From an uncultured Eubacteriales bacterium (GTDB taxonomy: Bacteria > Bacillota > Clostridia > Oscillospirales > Butyricicoccaceae): DNA of 42,298 nucleotides. Positions within the stretch are counted from its first letter, which is position 1, and each line of letters begins with the position of its first letter. The stretch spans positions 1 to 42,298 of the forward strand of contig CAJKFC010000002.1 of NCBI GenBank assembly GCA_905199135.1, written 5' to 3'. Shown piece by piece: positions 1 through 7,553 of the stretch. A program made the position numbers and the translations under genes. The notes under the pieces are model-generated. The model searched no databases. It saw only the letters and a list, made by a program, of their open reading frames with translations, and was not told the DNA's origin.

Positions 1-1599
1 CGCATGAACGTCACCGTCGCCGCCACGCACAAGAAGGTCGTCATGATCGAGGCCGACGCCAAGGAGTTCCCCGACGACATGATGCTCAAGGCTGTCGAAA
101 TCGGCCAGGCCGAAAATATAAAGCTTGTCGACTTCATCAACGGCATCAAGGCCGAGATAGGCAAGCCCAAGTTTGAGTTTGAATCCAAGGCTGTGCCCGA
201 GGAGATCTACAACGACATCAAGGAATTCGCCCACGAGATGGTTCGTGAGGCCGTCATCACCGATGACAAGACTGTAAGAGACACAAAGATGGCCGAAATC
301 GGCGCAAAGGTTCTCGAGCAGTTCGGTGAGAAATATCCCGAGAGCGAAGAGATTTTCGCAGAGTGCCTCTACAAGCTGGAGAAATTCGTCGTCCGCCGCT
401 ACCTTCTCGATGAGGGACGCCGCGTAGACGGCAGAAGCCTCACAGATATCCGTCCTCTTGCCGCCGAAGTCGGCGTACTGCCCCGCGTCCACGGCTCGGG
501 TCTCTTCACAAGAGGTCAGACACAGGTTCTCACAACGGTAACTCTCGGCACACTCCGCGACGCTCAGGAGCTCGACACAATCTTCCCCGAGAAGAGCAAG
601 AGATATATGCACCACTACAACTTCCCCGGCTACTCTGTGGGTGAGGCAAAGCCCTCCCGTTCTCCCGGACGCCGTGAGATAGGTCACGGTGCTCTCGCAG
701 AGCGCGCCCTCGTGCCGGTCATCCCATCTGAGGAGGAGTTCCCCTACGCTCTCCGCCTTGTATCCGAGGTTCTGTCCTCCAACGGCAGCACATCGCAGGG
801 TTCGGTCTGCGGCTCTACTCTGGCTCTTATGGATGCAGGCGTGCCCATCAAGGCTCCCGTCGCAGGTATTTCCTGCGGTCTCGTAGTTGAGGGCGACCGC
901 CACATCACATTTACAGATATTCAGGGCATCGAAGACTTCTTCGGTGACATGGACTTCAAGGTTGCAGGCACAAAGGCCGGTATCACGGCCATTCAGGTCG
1001 ACATCAAGTGCGACGGTCTGACCCTTGAGATAATCCGCGAGGCCTTTGAAAAGACCCGCAACGCCCGCTTTGAGATTCTCGACGAGGTAATGCTCAAGGC
1101 TATCCCCGCTCCGAGAGAGCAGCTCTCTGCTTACGCTCCCAAGACTGTACAGCTCAAGATCGATCCCGACAAGATCAGAGATGTCATAGGCAAGGGCGGC
1201 GCAGTAATCCAGAAGATCACTGCCGACACAAATACAACAATCGACATTCAGGACGACGGCTCCATCACCATCGCCGCCGTAAATATGGACGACATACAGC
1301 GCGCCAAGGCATCTATCGAGGCTATTGCCCTCGATCCCATCCCCGGTCAGATGTTCTACGGCAAGGTTGTCCGCATAATGAACTTCGGCGCATTTGTCGA
1401 GATAGCTCCCGGCAAGGACGGTCTTGTCCACATCTCCAAGCTGGAGAATCACCGCGTTGAGAAGGTTGAGGACAGCGTAAACATCGGCGATATGACCTGG
1501 GTCAAGGTCATCGAGATCGACGACAAGGGACGCATCAATCTCTCGAGAAAAGACGCCTATGCCGAGCTTGCAAAGCAGAAGGAAGAAAAGAAGCAGTAA
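1..1599 (+). CDS. pnp: Polynucleotide phosphorylase, 5'-truncated by window edge
   Basis: 3'-to-5' phosphorolytic exoribonuclease that acts in mRNA turnover. The reading frame is open from base 1, so the true start lies left of the window. About 165 of the usual ~700 residues appear to be missing, comprising most of the first RNase PH-like domain. What remains is the end of domain 1, the all-alpha linker, the second RNase PH domain (starting near GRRVDGRSLTDIRPL, in-window residue ~140), a KH domain with the RDVIGKGG loop (residue ~395) and a C-terminal S1 domain (about residues 450-521, with FGAFVEI and GLVHISKL). The TAA stop is followed closely by a strong terminator, so this is the last gene of its transcript. 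Family assignment is very secure. Confidence 0.97.
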   Translation, partial: RMNVTVAATHKKVVMIEADAKEFPDDMMLKAVEIGQAENIKLVDFINGIKAEIGKPKFEFESKAVPEEIYNDIKEFAHEMVREAVITDDKTVRDTKMAEIGAKVLEQFGEKYPESEEIFAECLYKLEKFVVRRYLLDEGRRVDGRSLTDIRPLAAEVGVLPRVHGSGLFTRGQTQVLTTVTLGTLRDAQELDTIFPEKSKRYMHHYNFPGYSVGEAKPSRSPGRREIGHGALAERALVPVIPSEEEFPYALRLVSEVLSSNGSTSQGSVCGSTLALMDAGVPIKAPVAGISCGLVVEGDRHITFTDIQGIEDFFGDMDFKVAGTKAGITAIQVDIKCDGLTLEIIREAFEKTRNARFEILDEVMLKAIPAPREQLSAYAPKTVQLKIDPDKIRDVIGKGGAVIQKITADTNTTIDIQDDGSITIAAVNMDDIQRAKASIEAIALDPIPGQMFYGKVVRIMNFGAFVEIAPGKDGLVHISKLENHRVEKVEDSVNIGDMTWVKVIEIDDKGRINLSRKDAYAELAKQKEEKKQ

Positions 1600-1610
1600 T
1601 ATAAAATAAA

Positions 1611-1637
1611 AAATCACCCCGGCGGGGTGATTTTTTT
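1611..1637 (+). terminator. Rho-independent terminator of pnp
   Basis: Stem AATCACCCC / GGGGTGATT around a GGC loop, followed by a run of seven T, starting 12 nt after the pnp stop codon. From here to the terminator at 1782 about 140 bases hold no gene that I can support. Confidence 0.9.
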
Positions 1638-1781
1638 ATGCCCTGTTTTAATGGTATCATTTATGGGGCGGCGACAGTTTCTTCTGCGGTTAAATATTTG
1701 CTGTTGCCCTTTGTAATCCTTAAATTTCCTGCAACGAATTTGAGATGCACAATTTTGCGCATATTGGCAAATAATCATGAA

Positions 1782-1805
1782 AAAGCGGCCTTTAAAGGCC
1801 GCTTT
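1782..1805 (-). terminator. Terminator of the SPFH/RHH operon, overlapping the stop codon
   Basis: Perfect 24-bp palindrome (AAAGCGGCC TTTAAA GGCCGCTTT) followed on the minus strand by TTTTT. The TAA stop of the ribbon-helix-helix gene (1794-1792) sits in the hairpin loop, so the last sense codons form its 5' arm. Confidence 0.8.
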
Positions 1806-1998
1806 CCTCATCTTTTTCATTTTCTTCAAAGGTTTTGGGGGCTCCGCCGCTCTTTCTGCGGCTTTTGACGCACTCGGTCAGAAGATATTCTATCTGTCCG
1901 TTGACCGAACGGAACTCGTCCTCGGCCCATATGGCTATCTCCTCATAGAGCTTGCTTGAAAGTCTGAGCGGTATCTGCTTTTTGCTGTCTTTTGCCAT
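1792..1998 (-). CDS. Small Arc/ribbon-helix-helix-type DNA-binding protein
   Basis: 68 residues. The N-terminal half (KKQIPLRLSSKLYEEIAIWA, then a second helix running to about residue 45) has the pattern of a short beta strand with alternating polar residues (K-Q-I-P-L-R-L) followed by two helices. That is the Arc/MetJ ribbon-helix-helix dimer fold. The tail is basic then acidic (KSRRKSGG then ENEKDEE) and probably disordered. The ATG lies 3 nt after the TAA of the upstream SPFH gene, so the two are probably translationally coupled. Such RHH proteins usually bind short palindromes and often regulate their own operon; the inverted repeat at 3045-3063 is a candidate target (inference). It could instead be a partner protein without DNA-binding function. 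Confidence 0.75.
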   Translation of the reverse strand: MAKDSKKQIPLRLSSKLYEEIAIWAEDEFRSVNGQIEYLLTECVKSRRKSGGAPKTFEENEKDEESGL

Positions 1999-2001
1999 CT
2001 C

Positions 2002-3024
2002 TTAATAGATGCTTCCCGAGTTGACCACAGGCTGGGCGTCTCGGTTGCCGCACAGCACCACCAAAAGGTTTGAAACCATGGCGGCCTTTCTCTCCTCGTC
2101 AAGATTTACCACATTGTTTTCGTTCAGTCTCTCAAGGGCCATTTCAACCATGCCGACGGCGCCGTCGACAATCATCTTTCTGGCGTCGACTATTGCGCTG
2201 GCCTGCTGTCTCTGGAGCATTACGGCGGCTATTTCGCTGGCGTAGGCAAGGTAGGTTATTCTCGCCTCGATTATCTCGATGCCTGCCTGAGTGACCTTGC
2301 TCTGGATCTCGTCTTTTATCCTCTGGGCGACAACCTCGCTGGAACCTCTGAGGCTGCCCTCGTCGGCCATGCCGTCTCCCGTAGTGTCCACATTGGGAGC
2401 CACATCATAGGGATAGATTCGGACGATGTTTCTCACTGCGCTGTCACACTGGAGGGACAGATACTCCTTATAGTTGTCAACATCAAAGACCGCTTTCGCC
2501 GTGTCGACTACTCGCCACATGACGGCGATGCCTATTTCTACGGGATTTCCCAGACAGTCGTTTATCTTCTGTCTGTTGTTGTTAAGTGTCATTATCTTGA
2601 GGGATATCTTTTTGTCGGCAAACTCGACGGCGGCGCCCTGTCCGTTCATGACAAAACCGCCTAAGCTCTTTGCCCCGTCCACATCGCCGCTCTGCTTGAG
2701 CTTTGTTCTGGCGGCGGGGTTTACCGCTGTGCAGAAGGGGTTTACATAGTAAAAGCCTTCGTTTTTAATTGTGCCCACATATTTGCCGAAAAGGGTGAGC
2801 ACCAAAGCCTCCTGAGGCTTTAAAACCTTGAGTCCGCAAAAGAATATCCAGCCAAGTGAAAACCACAGAATGCTGACCGTTATGACGACGGGAGCGAGAG
2901 CATTGCCGTATGACGACATATATACGCCCAAAATGAAGCCTGCCACCGACAGTATGTAAAGAGCGATGAGCAAGAGCATCACTGCCATTCCGTTTTTCTT
3001 GTTTTGAAGAATTTTCTCCTTCAC
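2002..3024 (-). CDS. SPFH/Band 7 (stomatin-like) membrane protein
   Basis: 340 residues. Two hydrophobic segments lie at the N-terminus (about residues 13-35 and 43-65). They are followed by an SPFH/Band 7 domain that opens with FGKYVGTIKNEGFYYVNPF and continues through KISLKIMTLNNNRQKINDCLGNPVEI in pieces, a typical stomatin-like core. The C-terminal part is helical (EARITYLAYASEIAAVMLQR, then QQASAIVDARKMIVDGAVGM), as in oligomerising SPFH proteins that form membrane microdomain scaffolds. The start is GTG at 3024, preceded by GAGGTG. It is the first gene of a two-gene operon with the small RHH protein. Its precise cellular role is not deducible from sequence. Confidence 0.88.
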   Translation of the reverse strand: MKEKILQNKKNGMAVMLLLIALYILSVAGFILGVYMSSYGNALAPVVITVSILWFSLGWIFFCGLKVLKPQEALVLTLFGKYVGTIKNEGFYYVNPFCTAVNPAARTKLKQSGDVDGAKSLGGFVMNGQGAAVEFADKKISLKIMTLNNNRQKINDCLGNPVEIGIAVMWRVVDTAKAVFDVDNYKEYLSLQCDSAVRNIVRIYPYDVAPNVDTTGDGMADEGSLRGSSEVVAQRIKDEIQSKVTQAGIEIIEARITYLAYASEIAAVMLQRQQASAIVDARKMIVDGAVGMVEMALERLNENNVVNLDEERKAAMVSNLLVVLCGNRDAQPVVNSGSIY

Positions 3025-3044
3025 AGTAACACCTCATTTCTATT

Positions 3045-3063
3045 TGATATCTAAATGATATCA
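3045..3063. promoter_or_regulatory. Inverted repeat overlapping the SPFH -10 box
   Basis: Arms TGATATC / GATATCA separated by 5 bp; the same bases also read as two direct TGATATC copies 11 bp apart. It covers the -10 and transcription start region, a position typical of a repressor operator. The RHH protein in the same operon is a plausible ligand (inference). Confidence 0.5.
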
Positions 3064-3083
3064 CTACTTTGATTTTCTGTCAA
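3055..3083 (-). promoter_or_regulatory. Promoter of the SPFH/RHH operon
   Basis: Minus strand -35 TTGACA (3083-3078), 17-bp spacer, -10 TATCAT (3060-3055), about 30 nt upstream of the GTG start. Confidence 0.7.
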
Positions 3084-3093
3084 TAGGGAGAAA

Positions 3094-3118
3094 TAAAAAA
3101 AGAGAGCTTTCGCTCTCT
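3094..3118 (-). terminator. Terminator of the 3123-3851 gene
   Basis: Stem AGAGAGC / GCTCTCT with a 4-nt loop, followed on the minus strand by a run of seven T. It separates the orphan gene from the SPFH promoter. Confidence 0.85.
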
Positions 3119-3122
3119 TTTA

Positions 3123-3851
3123 TCACTCTGCATCCGCCGTACACTCAAAGGCCTCGGAAAGGCTGTACTTTGAAAAATAGTTGTTATAGGCCATCTCCTT
3201 GAGCCAGCTCAGGTCTCCGCCGTAGTGTGGGCTCTCTTCGGTCTTTACATCTGTCCATGTGTCCTCGGTCACCTGACCGCTGTCAGAGACAATATTTTTT
3301 ATGCCCGTGATCTTTTCGGTCCTCTTGCAGGCCGAAGAATAAGCCTTATAATTTCCGCCTTCACTATCGTCGCCTATCAATATAAATATGTATTCTATCA
3401 CCGTCTCCACTTCACGGTATTCGGTGTTGCCCTCATATTTGGTCAGATCGAGAGAATAAAAAATTTCCGGAAGCCTGCCGAAAAGCCCCTGACATTTTTC
3501 CAAAAAAGAGCCGTAGGCGCTCTTCTCATGGCTCATTATCTCTCTCGGCAGAGTATAGGTGGAAATCACCTTAATGCTGCGCATATCCATACCCCCGACG
3601 GGCAGCAGCTCTGTTGTGCCGTCGCTGTTATATGAATCTATCCTCTTGGGATTTATGATGTATCCCTGTTTAGACATCTCTCTGTCTGTCTGAGCCAAAA
3701 TCTCGGCTATGCTTTTGTCAAGGGACACCGTATTTCCCTGCGCCGTCTTTGCCTTTGATGAAAGACTCATGTTCCACATGAACTGAAAAAGCACCGAAAG
3801 AGGAACGAGAAAAAGCAGCGCCGCCGCAATTATAATAAATTTTTTCTTCAT
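3123..3851 (-). CDS. Membrane-anchored extracellular protein of unknown function
   Basis: 242 residues from the ATG at 3851, chosen because AGGA lies 7 nt upstream and the protein then begins with a classic basic-hydrophobic anchor (MKKKFIIIAAALLFLVPLSV). An upstream in-frame ATG would add 29 residues that overlap the promoter. After one N-terminal transmembrane helix the protein is soluble and probably faces outside. It contains an acidic, tyrosine-rich domain (around YSLDLTKYEGNTEYREVETV) with no family that I recognise. It is monocistronic, with its own promoter and terminator. Two cysteines (one in SSACKRTEK, one in FECTADAE near the C-terminus) are present but do not form a known motif. 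Confidence 0.75.
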   Translation of the reverse strand: MKKKFIIIAAALLFLVPLSVLFQFMWNMSLSSKAKTAQGNTVSLDKSIAEILAQTDREMSKQGYIINPKRIDSYNSDGTTELLPVGGMDMRSIKVISTYTLPREIMSHEKSAYGSFLEKCQGLFGRLPEIFYSLDLTKYEGNTEYREVETVIEYIFILIGDDSEGGNYKAYSSACKRTEKITGIKNIVSDSGQVTEDTWTDVKTEESPHYGGDLSWLKEMAYNNYFSKYSLSEAFECTADAE

Positions 3852-3896
3852 TCTTTTATCCTGAAAGTCTGTAAATATCCAAAATTTAGTATACTT

Positions 3897-3925
3897 ATTA
3901 TACCGCATAGTTACTTTTTTAGCAA
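3897..3925 (-). promoter_or_regulatory. Promoter of the 3123-3851 gene
   Basis: Minus strand -35 TTGCTA (3925-3920), 17-bp spacer, -10 TATAAT (3902-3897), 45 nt upstream of the chosen ATG. The intergenic stretch 3926-4105 up to the divergent rpsU promoter is AT-rich, with no gene. Confidence 0.7.
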
Positions 3926-4105
3926 TACGGCCACACAAATGTTTACTATCTATTTAAAAATCTTTAAGTTTTGTGATTCAAACACAAATTTCAAAAGGCA
4001 TTTTCGCTACTGATTGTACAAATTTACTTTTTTAATGTTTACACACTCAAAATATTTTATTTTTTGAGATCCCGTGATTTTTTGTAATATATTTTTCCGA
4101 CCCTA

Positions 4106-4134
4106 TTGACATTTTACAGCAAAAGGTGTATAAT
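4106..4134 (+). promoter_or_regulatory. Consensus promoter of rpsU
   Basis: -35 TTGACA, 17-bp spacer, -10 TATAAT: both hexamers match sigma-A consensus exactly, as expected for a highly expressed ribosomal protein gene. Confidence 0.85.
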
Positions 4135-4146
4135 AATTTTCATATG

Positions 4147-4165
4147 AGATACATAATATGTATCT
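4147..4165. promoter_or_regulatory. Inverted repeat in the rpsU leader
   Basis: Perfect arms AGATACATA / TATGTATCT around a single A, starting about 12 bp after the -10 box. It could be a protein-binding site at the start of transcription or a 5'-UTR hairpin ahead of the GGAGAGG ribosome binding site (4175-4181). Confidence 0.45.
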
Positions 4166-4191
4166 AAAAAGTTCGGAGAGGGGTGAATATT

Positions 4192-4374
4192 ATGTCAGAA
4201 ATCCGTGTAAAAGAGAATGAGTCTCTTGATAGCGCGCTTCGCCGCTTCAAGCGTTCCTGCGCAAAATCAGGCGTTCTTTCCGAGCTCCGTAAGCGTGAAC
4301 ATTACGAAAGCCCAAGCGTAAAACGCCGCAAGAAATCTGAGGCTGCAAGAGCTAAGAAGAAGATGTACAAATAA
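4192..4374 (+). CDS. rpsU: 30S ribosomal protein bS21
   Basis: 60 residues, strongly basic, with the bS21 pattern: an N-terminal SEIRVKENESLDSALRRFKR segment and a C-terminal Lys/Arg-rich helix (KREHYESPSVKRRKKSEAAR). It sits on the 30S platform near the 3' end of 16S rRNA and aids initiation. The start is the ATG at 4192, with GGAGAGGGG 8-16 nt upstream; an in-frame GTG at 4183 lies inside that ribosome binding site and is not used. It has its own consensus promoter and terminator, so it is monocistronic. The length is normal for the family. Confidence 0.97.
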   Translation: MSEIRVKENESLDSALRRFKRSCAKSGVLSELRKREHYESPSVKRRKKSEAARAKKKMYK

Positions 4375-4388
4375 GTCTTTGCGCAAAC

Positions 4389-4416
4389 AACCCGGCACAC
4401 AGTGCCGGGTTTATTT
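4389..4416 (+). terminator. Terminator of rpsU
   Basis: Stem AACCCGGCAC / GTGCCGGGTT with a short ACA loop, followed by TATTTGTATT. The T-tract is imperfect, so some read-through into ridA is possible; no separate ridA promoter was seen. Confidence 0.8.
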
Positions 4417-4435
4417 GTATTCACAGGAGGTTTTT

Positions 4436-4818
4436 ATGAAAAAATCATATTCAAAACACCCGACGCCCCCACACCCACAGGTCCATATTCCCAGGGTATC
4501 GCATGGGGCGACCTTTTCTTCATGGCAGGCACTCTGGGTGTGGAGCCCTCCACCGACGAGCTGGTGGAAGGCGTTGAAAATCAGACCTCCAAAGCCATGG
4601 AAAACATACTGAATGTGCTGGCCCTCAACAACATGGACGCCAAAAATATCCTCGAAACCAATATGTTTATAAAAAACATGGAGGATTTTCCTAAGATAAA
4701 CAAGGTCTATGAGAGCTTTTTCCCCGACGGAAAATACCCCGTGCGCACCTGTGTGGAGATTTCAAAGACCCCCAAGGACGGTCTTATCGAGATAGAGGTC
4801 ATCGCCGGCAGGCTGTAA
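4436..4818 (+). CDS. ridA: RidA (YjgF/YER057c/UK114) enamine/imine deaminase, frameshifted at its start
   Basis: RidA hydrolyses reactive 2-aminoacrylate and related enamine/imine intermediates. The body is canonical: DAPTPTGPYSQGI, LFFMAGTLGVEP, the ATNMF-like segment ETNMFIKNM, and a C-terminal PVRTCVEISKTPKDGLIEIE that contains the conserved Arg and Glu. The only good start, ATG 4436 after AGGAGG (4425-4430), is not in the body's frame. The span is 383 nt, one base short of a multiple of three. Adding one A to the six-A run after the ATG gives MKKIIFKTPDAPTPTG, exactly the family N-terminus. The in-frame GTG at 4402 lies inside the rpsU terminator and is unlikely. The cause is therefore a homopolymer sequencing error, a real lesion, or slippage on the A run. 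Confidence 0.85.
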
Positions 4819-4835
4819 TGTATTTTCCCCCGAGC

Positions 4836-4864
4836 TTGAAATATATATCATTATATGTTATAAT
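4836..4864 (+). promoter_or_regulatory. Promoter of the MFS transporter gene
   Basis: -35 TTGAAA, 17-bp spacer, -10 TATAAT, beginning 18 nt after the ridA stop. Confidence 0.75.
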
Positions 4865-4899
4865 GCTGTCAAATAAAAGCTTTTCGGGAGGATACGGTC

Positions 4900-6129
4900 T
4901 TGGGTATTGTAAGCGAGTTTATTTTCAATCTGAAGTCTTTTACCTCTAATGTGCGAAAGTTCATGTTCTGCGTATTTGTCAGCGGACTTGTCATGGCGTC
5001 TGTCAACATAATGCTCGGCATATACTACAAGAACATAGGTCTCACCGAGGATATCATCGGCAGTCTGCTGTCGCTGCGCACCATCGGCTCCTCCATCGGA
5101 GCTCTGTTCGCCATCTTTCTGGTGCAGTGGCTCGGCACAAAAAAGACGCTGTTTCTGTCCTTCGGTCTGACCATTGTGTCCGGTCTGTGCTTCGTAAACA
5201 TAACATATCTGCCCGTCATGCAGGTATCGTCTCTTCTGTACGGCATTGCTCAGATAGTGTTCACAGTTGTGCAGGCGCCGTTTTATAAGAAAAACAGCTC
5301 TGACGCCAATGTCGTCGCCACATTCTCCACATCATTTGTGGTGCAAAATTTGGCTATGTTTGTAGGCAGTCTGCTTTTCGGTCGTCTTTCCGACTTTTTC
5401 GCCATGTTCAAAGACGCCGCCTTCGGCAGCCGTACCACCCTCAATCTGTCATTTATACTCATGCTGGCGGCCATCGCCGCAACGGCCTACATAGATTTCG
5501 GCACGGAGGAAAAATCCTCCGTCTCCCGCTTTACAAGCCTCAAGGAGTACCGCAGAATCCTGACAAAGGATGTGTGGCTCTATCTTACAAAGCTTGCCCT
5601 AATAGGCGCGGGAGCCGGTCTTGTAGTGCCGTTTTTCAGTATGTACATAAAATTCAGCCTGAATGTATCGGACAGCGTCGTCGGCGCCATAATGGCCTTT
5701 GCCCAGTTCGGCACGGTGCTGGGCGGTCTCATCGTCCCCATGCTGTCAAAGCGCATAGGCAGGGTCAACATGGTGCTGATATGTCAGCTTTTGTCGATAC
5801 CTTTCCTGTTTTCCATATCCTTTACTCAGGGCGTAATTCTCATGGCCATAAGCTTTTTCTTCCGCAACGCCCTTATGAACATGGCAAACCCCATACTTCA
5901 GAGCATGGCTATGGACCTTGTAGAGGAAAAGGACAGAACTGTAATGAGCAGCATTTTCTCCCTGACCGACAACCTGTTCAGGGCGGGCGGCAGCTTTATG
6001 GGCGGCTATTTTATGAAATCCGTCTCGTATAATTTCCCCTACTACATAACAATGGTTCTCTATCTGCTGAGCACCGTCGTAATCTACTTTGTCTTCGGCA
6101 GAAATGAAAAATACAAGTATCTGAGATAA
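4900..6129 (+). CDS. Major facilitator superfamily transporter
   Basis: 409 residues with about twelve hydrophobic helices, the size and layout of a 12-TM MFS permease. The loop after TM2 (VQWLGTKKTLFLS) and its pseudo-repeat in the second half (LSKRIGRVNMVLI) resemble the MFS loop 2-3 and 8-9 motifs of G-x-x-x-D/K-R/K type, though degenerate. A basic cytoplasmic loop (EEKSSVSRFTSLKEYRRILT) joins the two six-helix bundles. The start is TTG at 4900, preceded by GGGAGG (4886-4891); no ATG fits. It has its own promoter and a terminator shared with the convergent gene. The substrate cannot be told: it could be a drug efflux or a metabolite carrier. Confidence 0.88.
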   Translation: MGIVSEFIFNLKSFTSNVRKFMFCVFVSGLVMASVNIMLGIYYKNIGLTEDIIGSLLSLRTIGSSIGALFAIFLVQWLGTKKTLFLSFGLTIVSGLCFVNITYLPVMQVSSLLYGIAQIVFTVVQAPFYKKNSSDANVVATFSTSFVVQNLAMFVGSLLFGRLSDFFAMFKDAAFGSRTTLNLSFILMLAAIAATAYIDFGTEEKSSVSRFTSLKEYRRILTKDVWLYLTKLALIGAGAGLVVPFFSMYIKFSLNVSDSVVGAIMAFAQFGTVLGGLIVPMLSKRIGRVNMVLICQLLSIPFLFSISFTQGVILMAISFFFRNALMNMANPILQSMAMDLVEEKDRTVMSSIFSLTDNLFRAGGSFMGGYFMKSVSYNFPYYITMVLYLLSTVVIYFVFGRNEKYKYLR

Positions 6130-6157
6130 AAAAGAGGCCCTTCGGGCCTCTTTTTTA
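6128..6157. terminator. Bidirectional terminator between MFS and TraB genes
   Basis: GAGGCCC / GGGCCTC stem with a TTC loop, flanked by A6 and T6, so it serves both convergent genes. The TraB stop codon overlaps the T-tract. Confidence 0.92.
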
Positions 6158-7489
6158 TTTTACTCTTTCCACTGTATAGCCGCGCTCTCTGAGCTCGCTC
6201 ACAATGCCGTCCTGTCCCACCATATGTCCCAGGCCGACGGCTATAAAATAGGTCTTTCCGCCGCCGTTTGTCAGCTTGTCCAAAACATATTCTGTCATGT
6301 GGGCGTCGCGCTCTACAAAGAGCAGCTTTGTAAACTCATCGCCCGAAGCGAGAGCCTCGTCCTTGCCGTATATCTCGTTAAAGCCCTGCTCGTCGCCGTT
6401 TTTCCATGTCTCCATCATTTTCTTTGTGGCGTTTGCGTCTCCCGTTTCGTCGCCGCCGCTGTAATAGCCCTCGACGCCCGAGCGGAGATATTCAATCTGA
6501 AGCTCATCAGACATTCCGTTCAAAAGATCGCACTGGTATTTCCAGCCTTCTATTTCGCCTATGTTCTTGCCCTCTGCCAAAGCCTTGCTGTATATGTATG
6601 TGTCTATGACCATGGGAGGATTGGAGCTGTCGGTCTCGCCGCTGTAAATGGCCATATTTGCCAGCTCAGAGGCAACAACCCAGGGACGGTAATTTATAAA
6701 ATCCTGCTCGGTCTTTCCGTTTTCGGCATAGATGGCCGCCACCTTCTGATAGAGCTCATCGGGTATGTGATCCTTAAGGGTGGTGCCGTCGGTGTAGACG
6801 ATATTTGCCATGTAGTACATCTGACCTTCAAAATCACCGAAATCCAGCTCGAATATCACTTCGTCGCTTTCGCTGACGGCATTCACTATATTGTAATCAA
6901 AGGGATATATATTGCCGGCGTCCACATGTATTGTGCCCAGCAGATATATTTCCGCCGCTCCCGTGTTCACCTTCCACATGATGCCCTCGGAGGCGTTGTC
7001 GGTGACATTATATATGTATGCTACGCTTCTGGCGGCAAATACAAATGCCTCCTGATTGGTGCATATCCTGTCCTGCATATAGCCTGTTTCGTCGCCCTTG
7101 AGCACTCCCGCCGAGGCGAAAAACTCGATGCAGTCTGACTTAAAGTCGACTTCGGCGCCGTAATCACAGCCCTTGAGCATCGAATATATGAAATTGAGCA
7201 CCTCGCCCCTTGTGTAGGAATCCTGCTGAGGGACGGGGGCATCGGCTGTTTTCGACGAGATAAAGCCGAGCTTTGTCTCCACTCCCTTTTTGAGGGTCTC
7301 AAGTGAGGAGGCGCTTACATTATCCCTGATTGTCTCCAAAACGGAATCTATCGGGAAATCCTGGCTTTGCAGATCGACAAGATCCGACATGGCCCACTGA
7401 TCGATCGAATTGGCTGCGAAGCCCTTTGAGACAAAGGGAGCGACCAGCAGCACAAGAGCCGTTACAAACGACAGAAGTCTTTTCTTCAT
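6155..7489 (-). CDS. Secreted TraB/GumN family protein with an SLH-like segment
   Basis: 444 residues from the ATG at 7489. This is preferred over an ATG two codons earlier because GGAG then lies at normal spacing (8 nt). A signal peptide (KKRLLSFVTALVLLVAPFVS, cleaved near GFAA) sends it outside. Residues ~90-160 resemble one to two SLH-type repeats (YTRGEVLNFIYSML, then ASAGVLKGDETGYM and ICTNQEAFVFAARS). The TraB/GumN (Tiki-like) domain follows, with the signature GTIH at residue ~185, VIFELDFGDFEG, and the C-terminal FIAVGLGHMVGQDGIV carrying the conserved Gly-His. Family members related to Tiki are metal-dependent proteases; activity here is inference. Monocistronic. Confidence 0.88.
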   Translation of the reverse strand: MKKRLLSFVTALVLLVAPFVSKGFAANSIDQWAMSDLVDLQSQDFPIDSVLETIRDNVSASSLETLKKGVETKLGFISSKTADAPVPQQDSYTRGEVLNFIYSMLKGCDYGAEVDFKSDCIEFFASAGVLKGDETGYMQDRICTNQEAFVFAARSVAYIYNVTDNASEGIMWKVNTGAAEIYLLGTIHVDAGNIYPFDYNIVNAVSESDEVIFELDFGDFEGQMYYMANIVYTDGTTLKDHIPDELYQKVAAIYAENGKTEQDFINYRPWVVASELANMAIYSGETDSSNPPMVIDTYIYSKALAEGKNIGEIEGWKYQCDLLNGMSDELQIEYLRSGVEGYYSGGDETGDANATKKMMETWKNGDEQGFNEIYGKDEALASGDEFTKLLFVERDAHMTEYVLDKLTNGGGKTYFIAVGLGHMVGQDGIVSELRERGYTVERVK

Positions 7490-7524
7490 AATCATTTCTC
7501 CTTTTTGTTTTACTTTTCGGCTAT

Positions 7525-7553
7525 ATTATATCATCTGATTTTTTGAATGTAAA
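7525..7553 (-). promoter_or_regulatory. Promoter of the TraB/GumN gene
   Basis: Minus strand -35 TTTACA (7553-7548), 17-bp spacer, -10 TATAAT (7530-7525). Bases 7560-7687 contain no gene that I can support; a GCAGAC / GTCTGC repeat pair (7563 and 7592) there could close a hairpin but has no known identity. Confidence 0.7.

Noticed and set aside
4379..4612. 77-codon frame starting upstream of the good ribosome binding site at ridA
   Set aside because: It reads the RidA body in the wrong frame and gives a Pro/Trp-rich nonsense protein; only its ATG at 4436 is meaningful as the probable ridA start.
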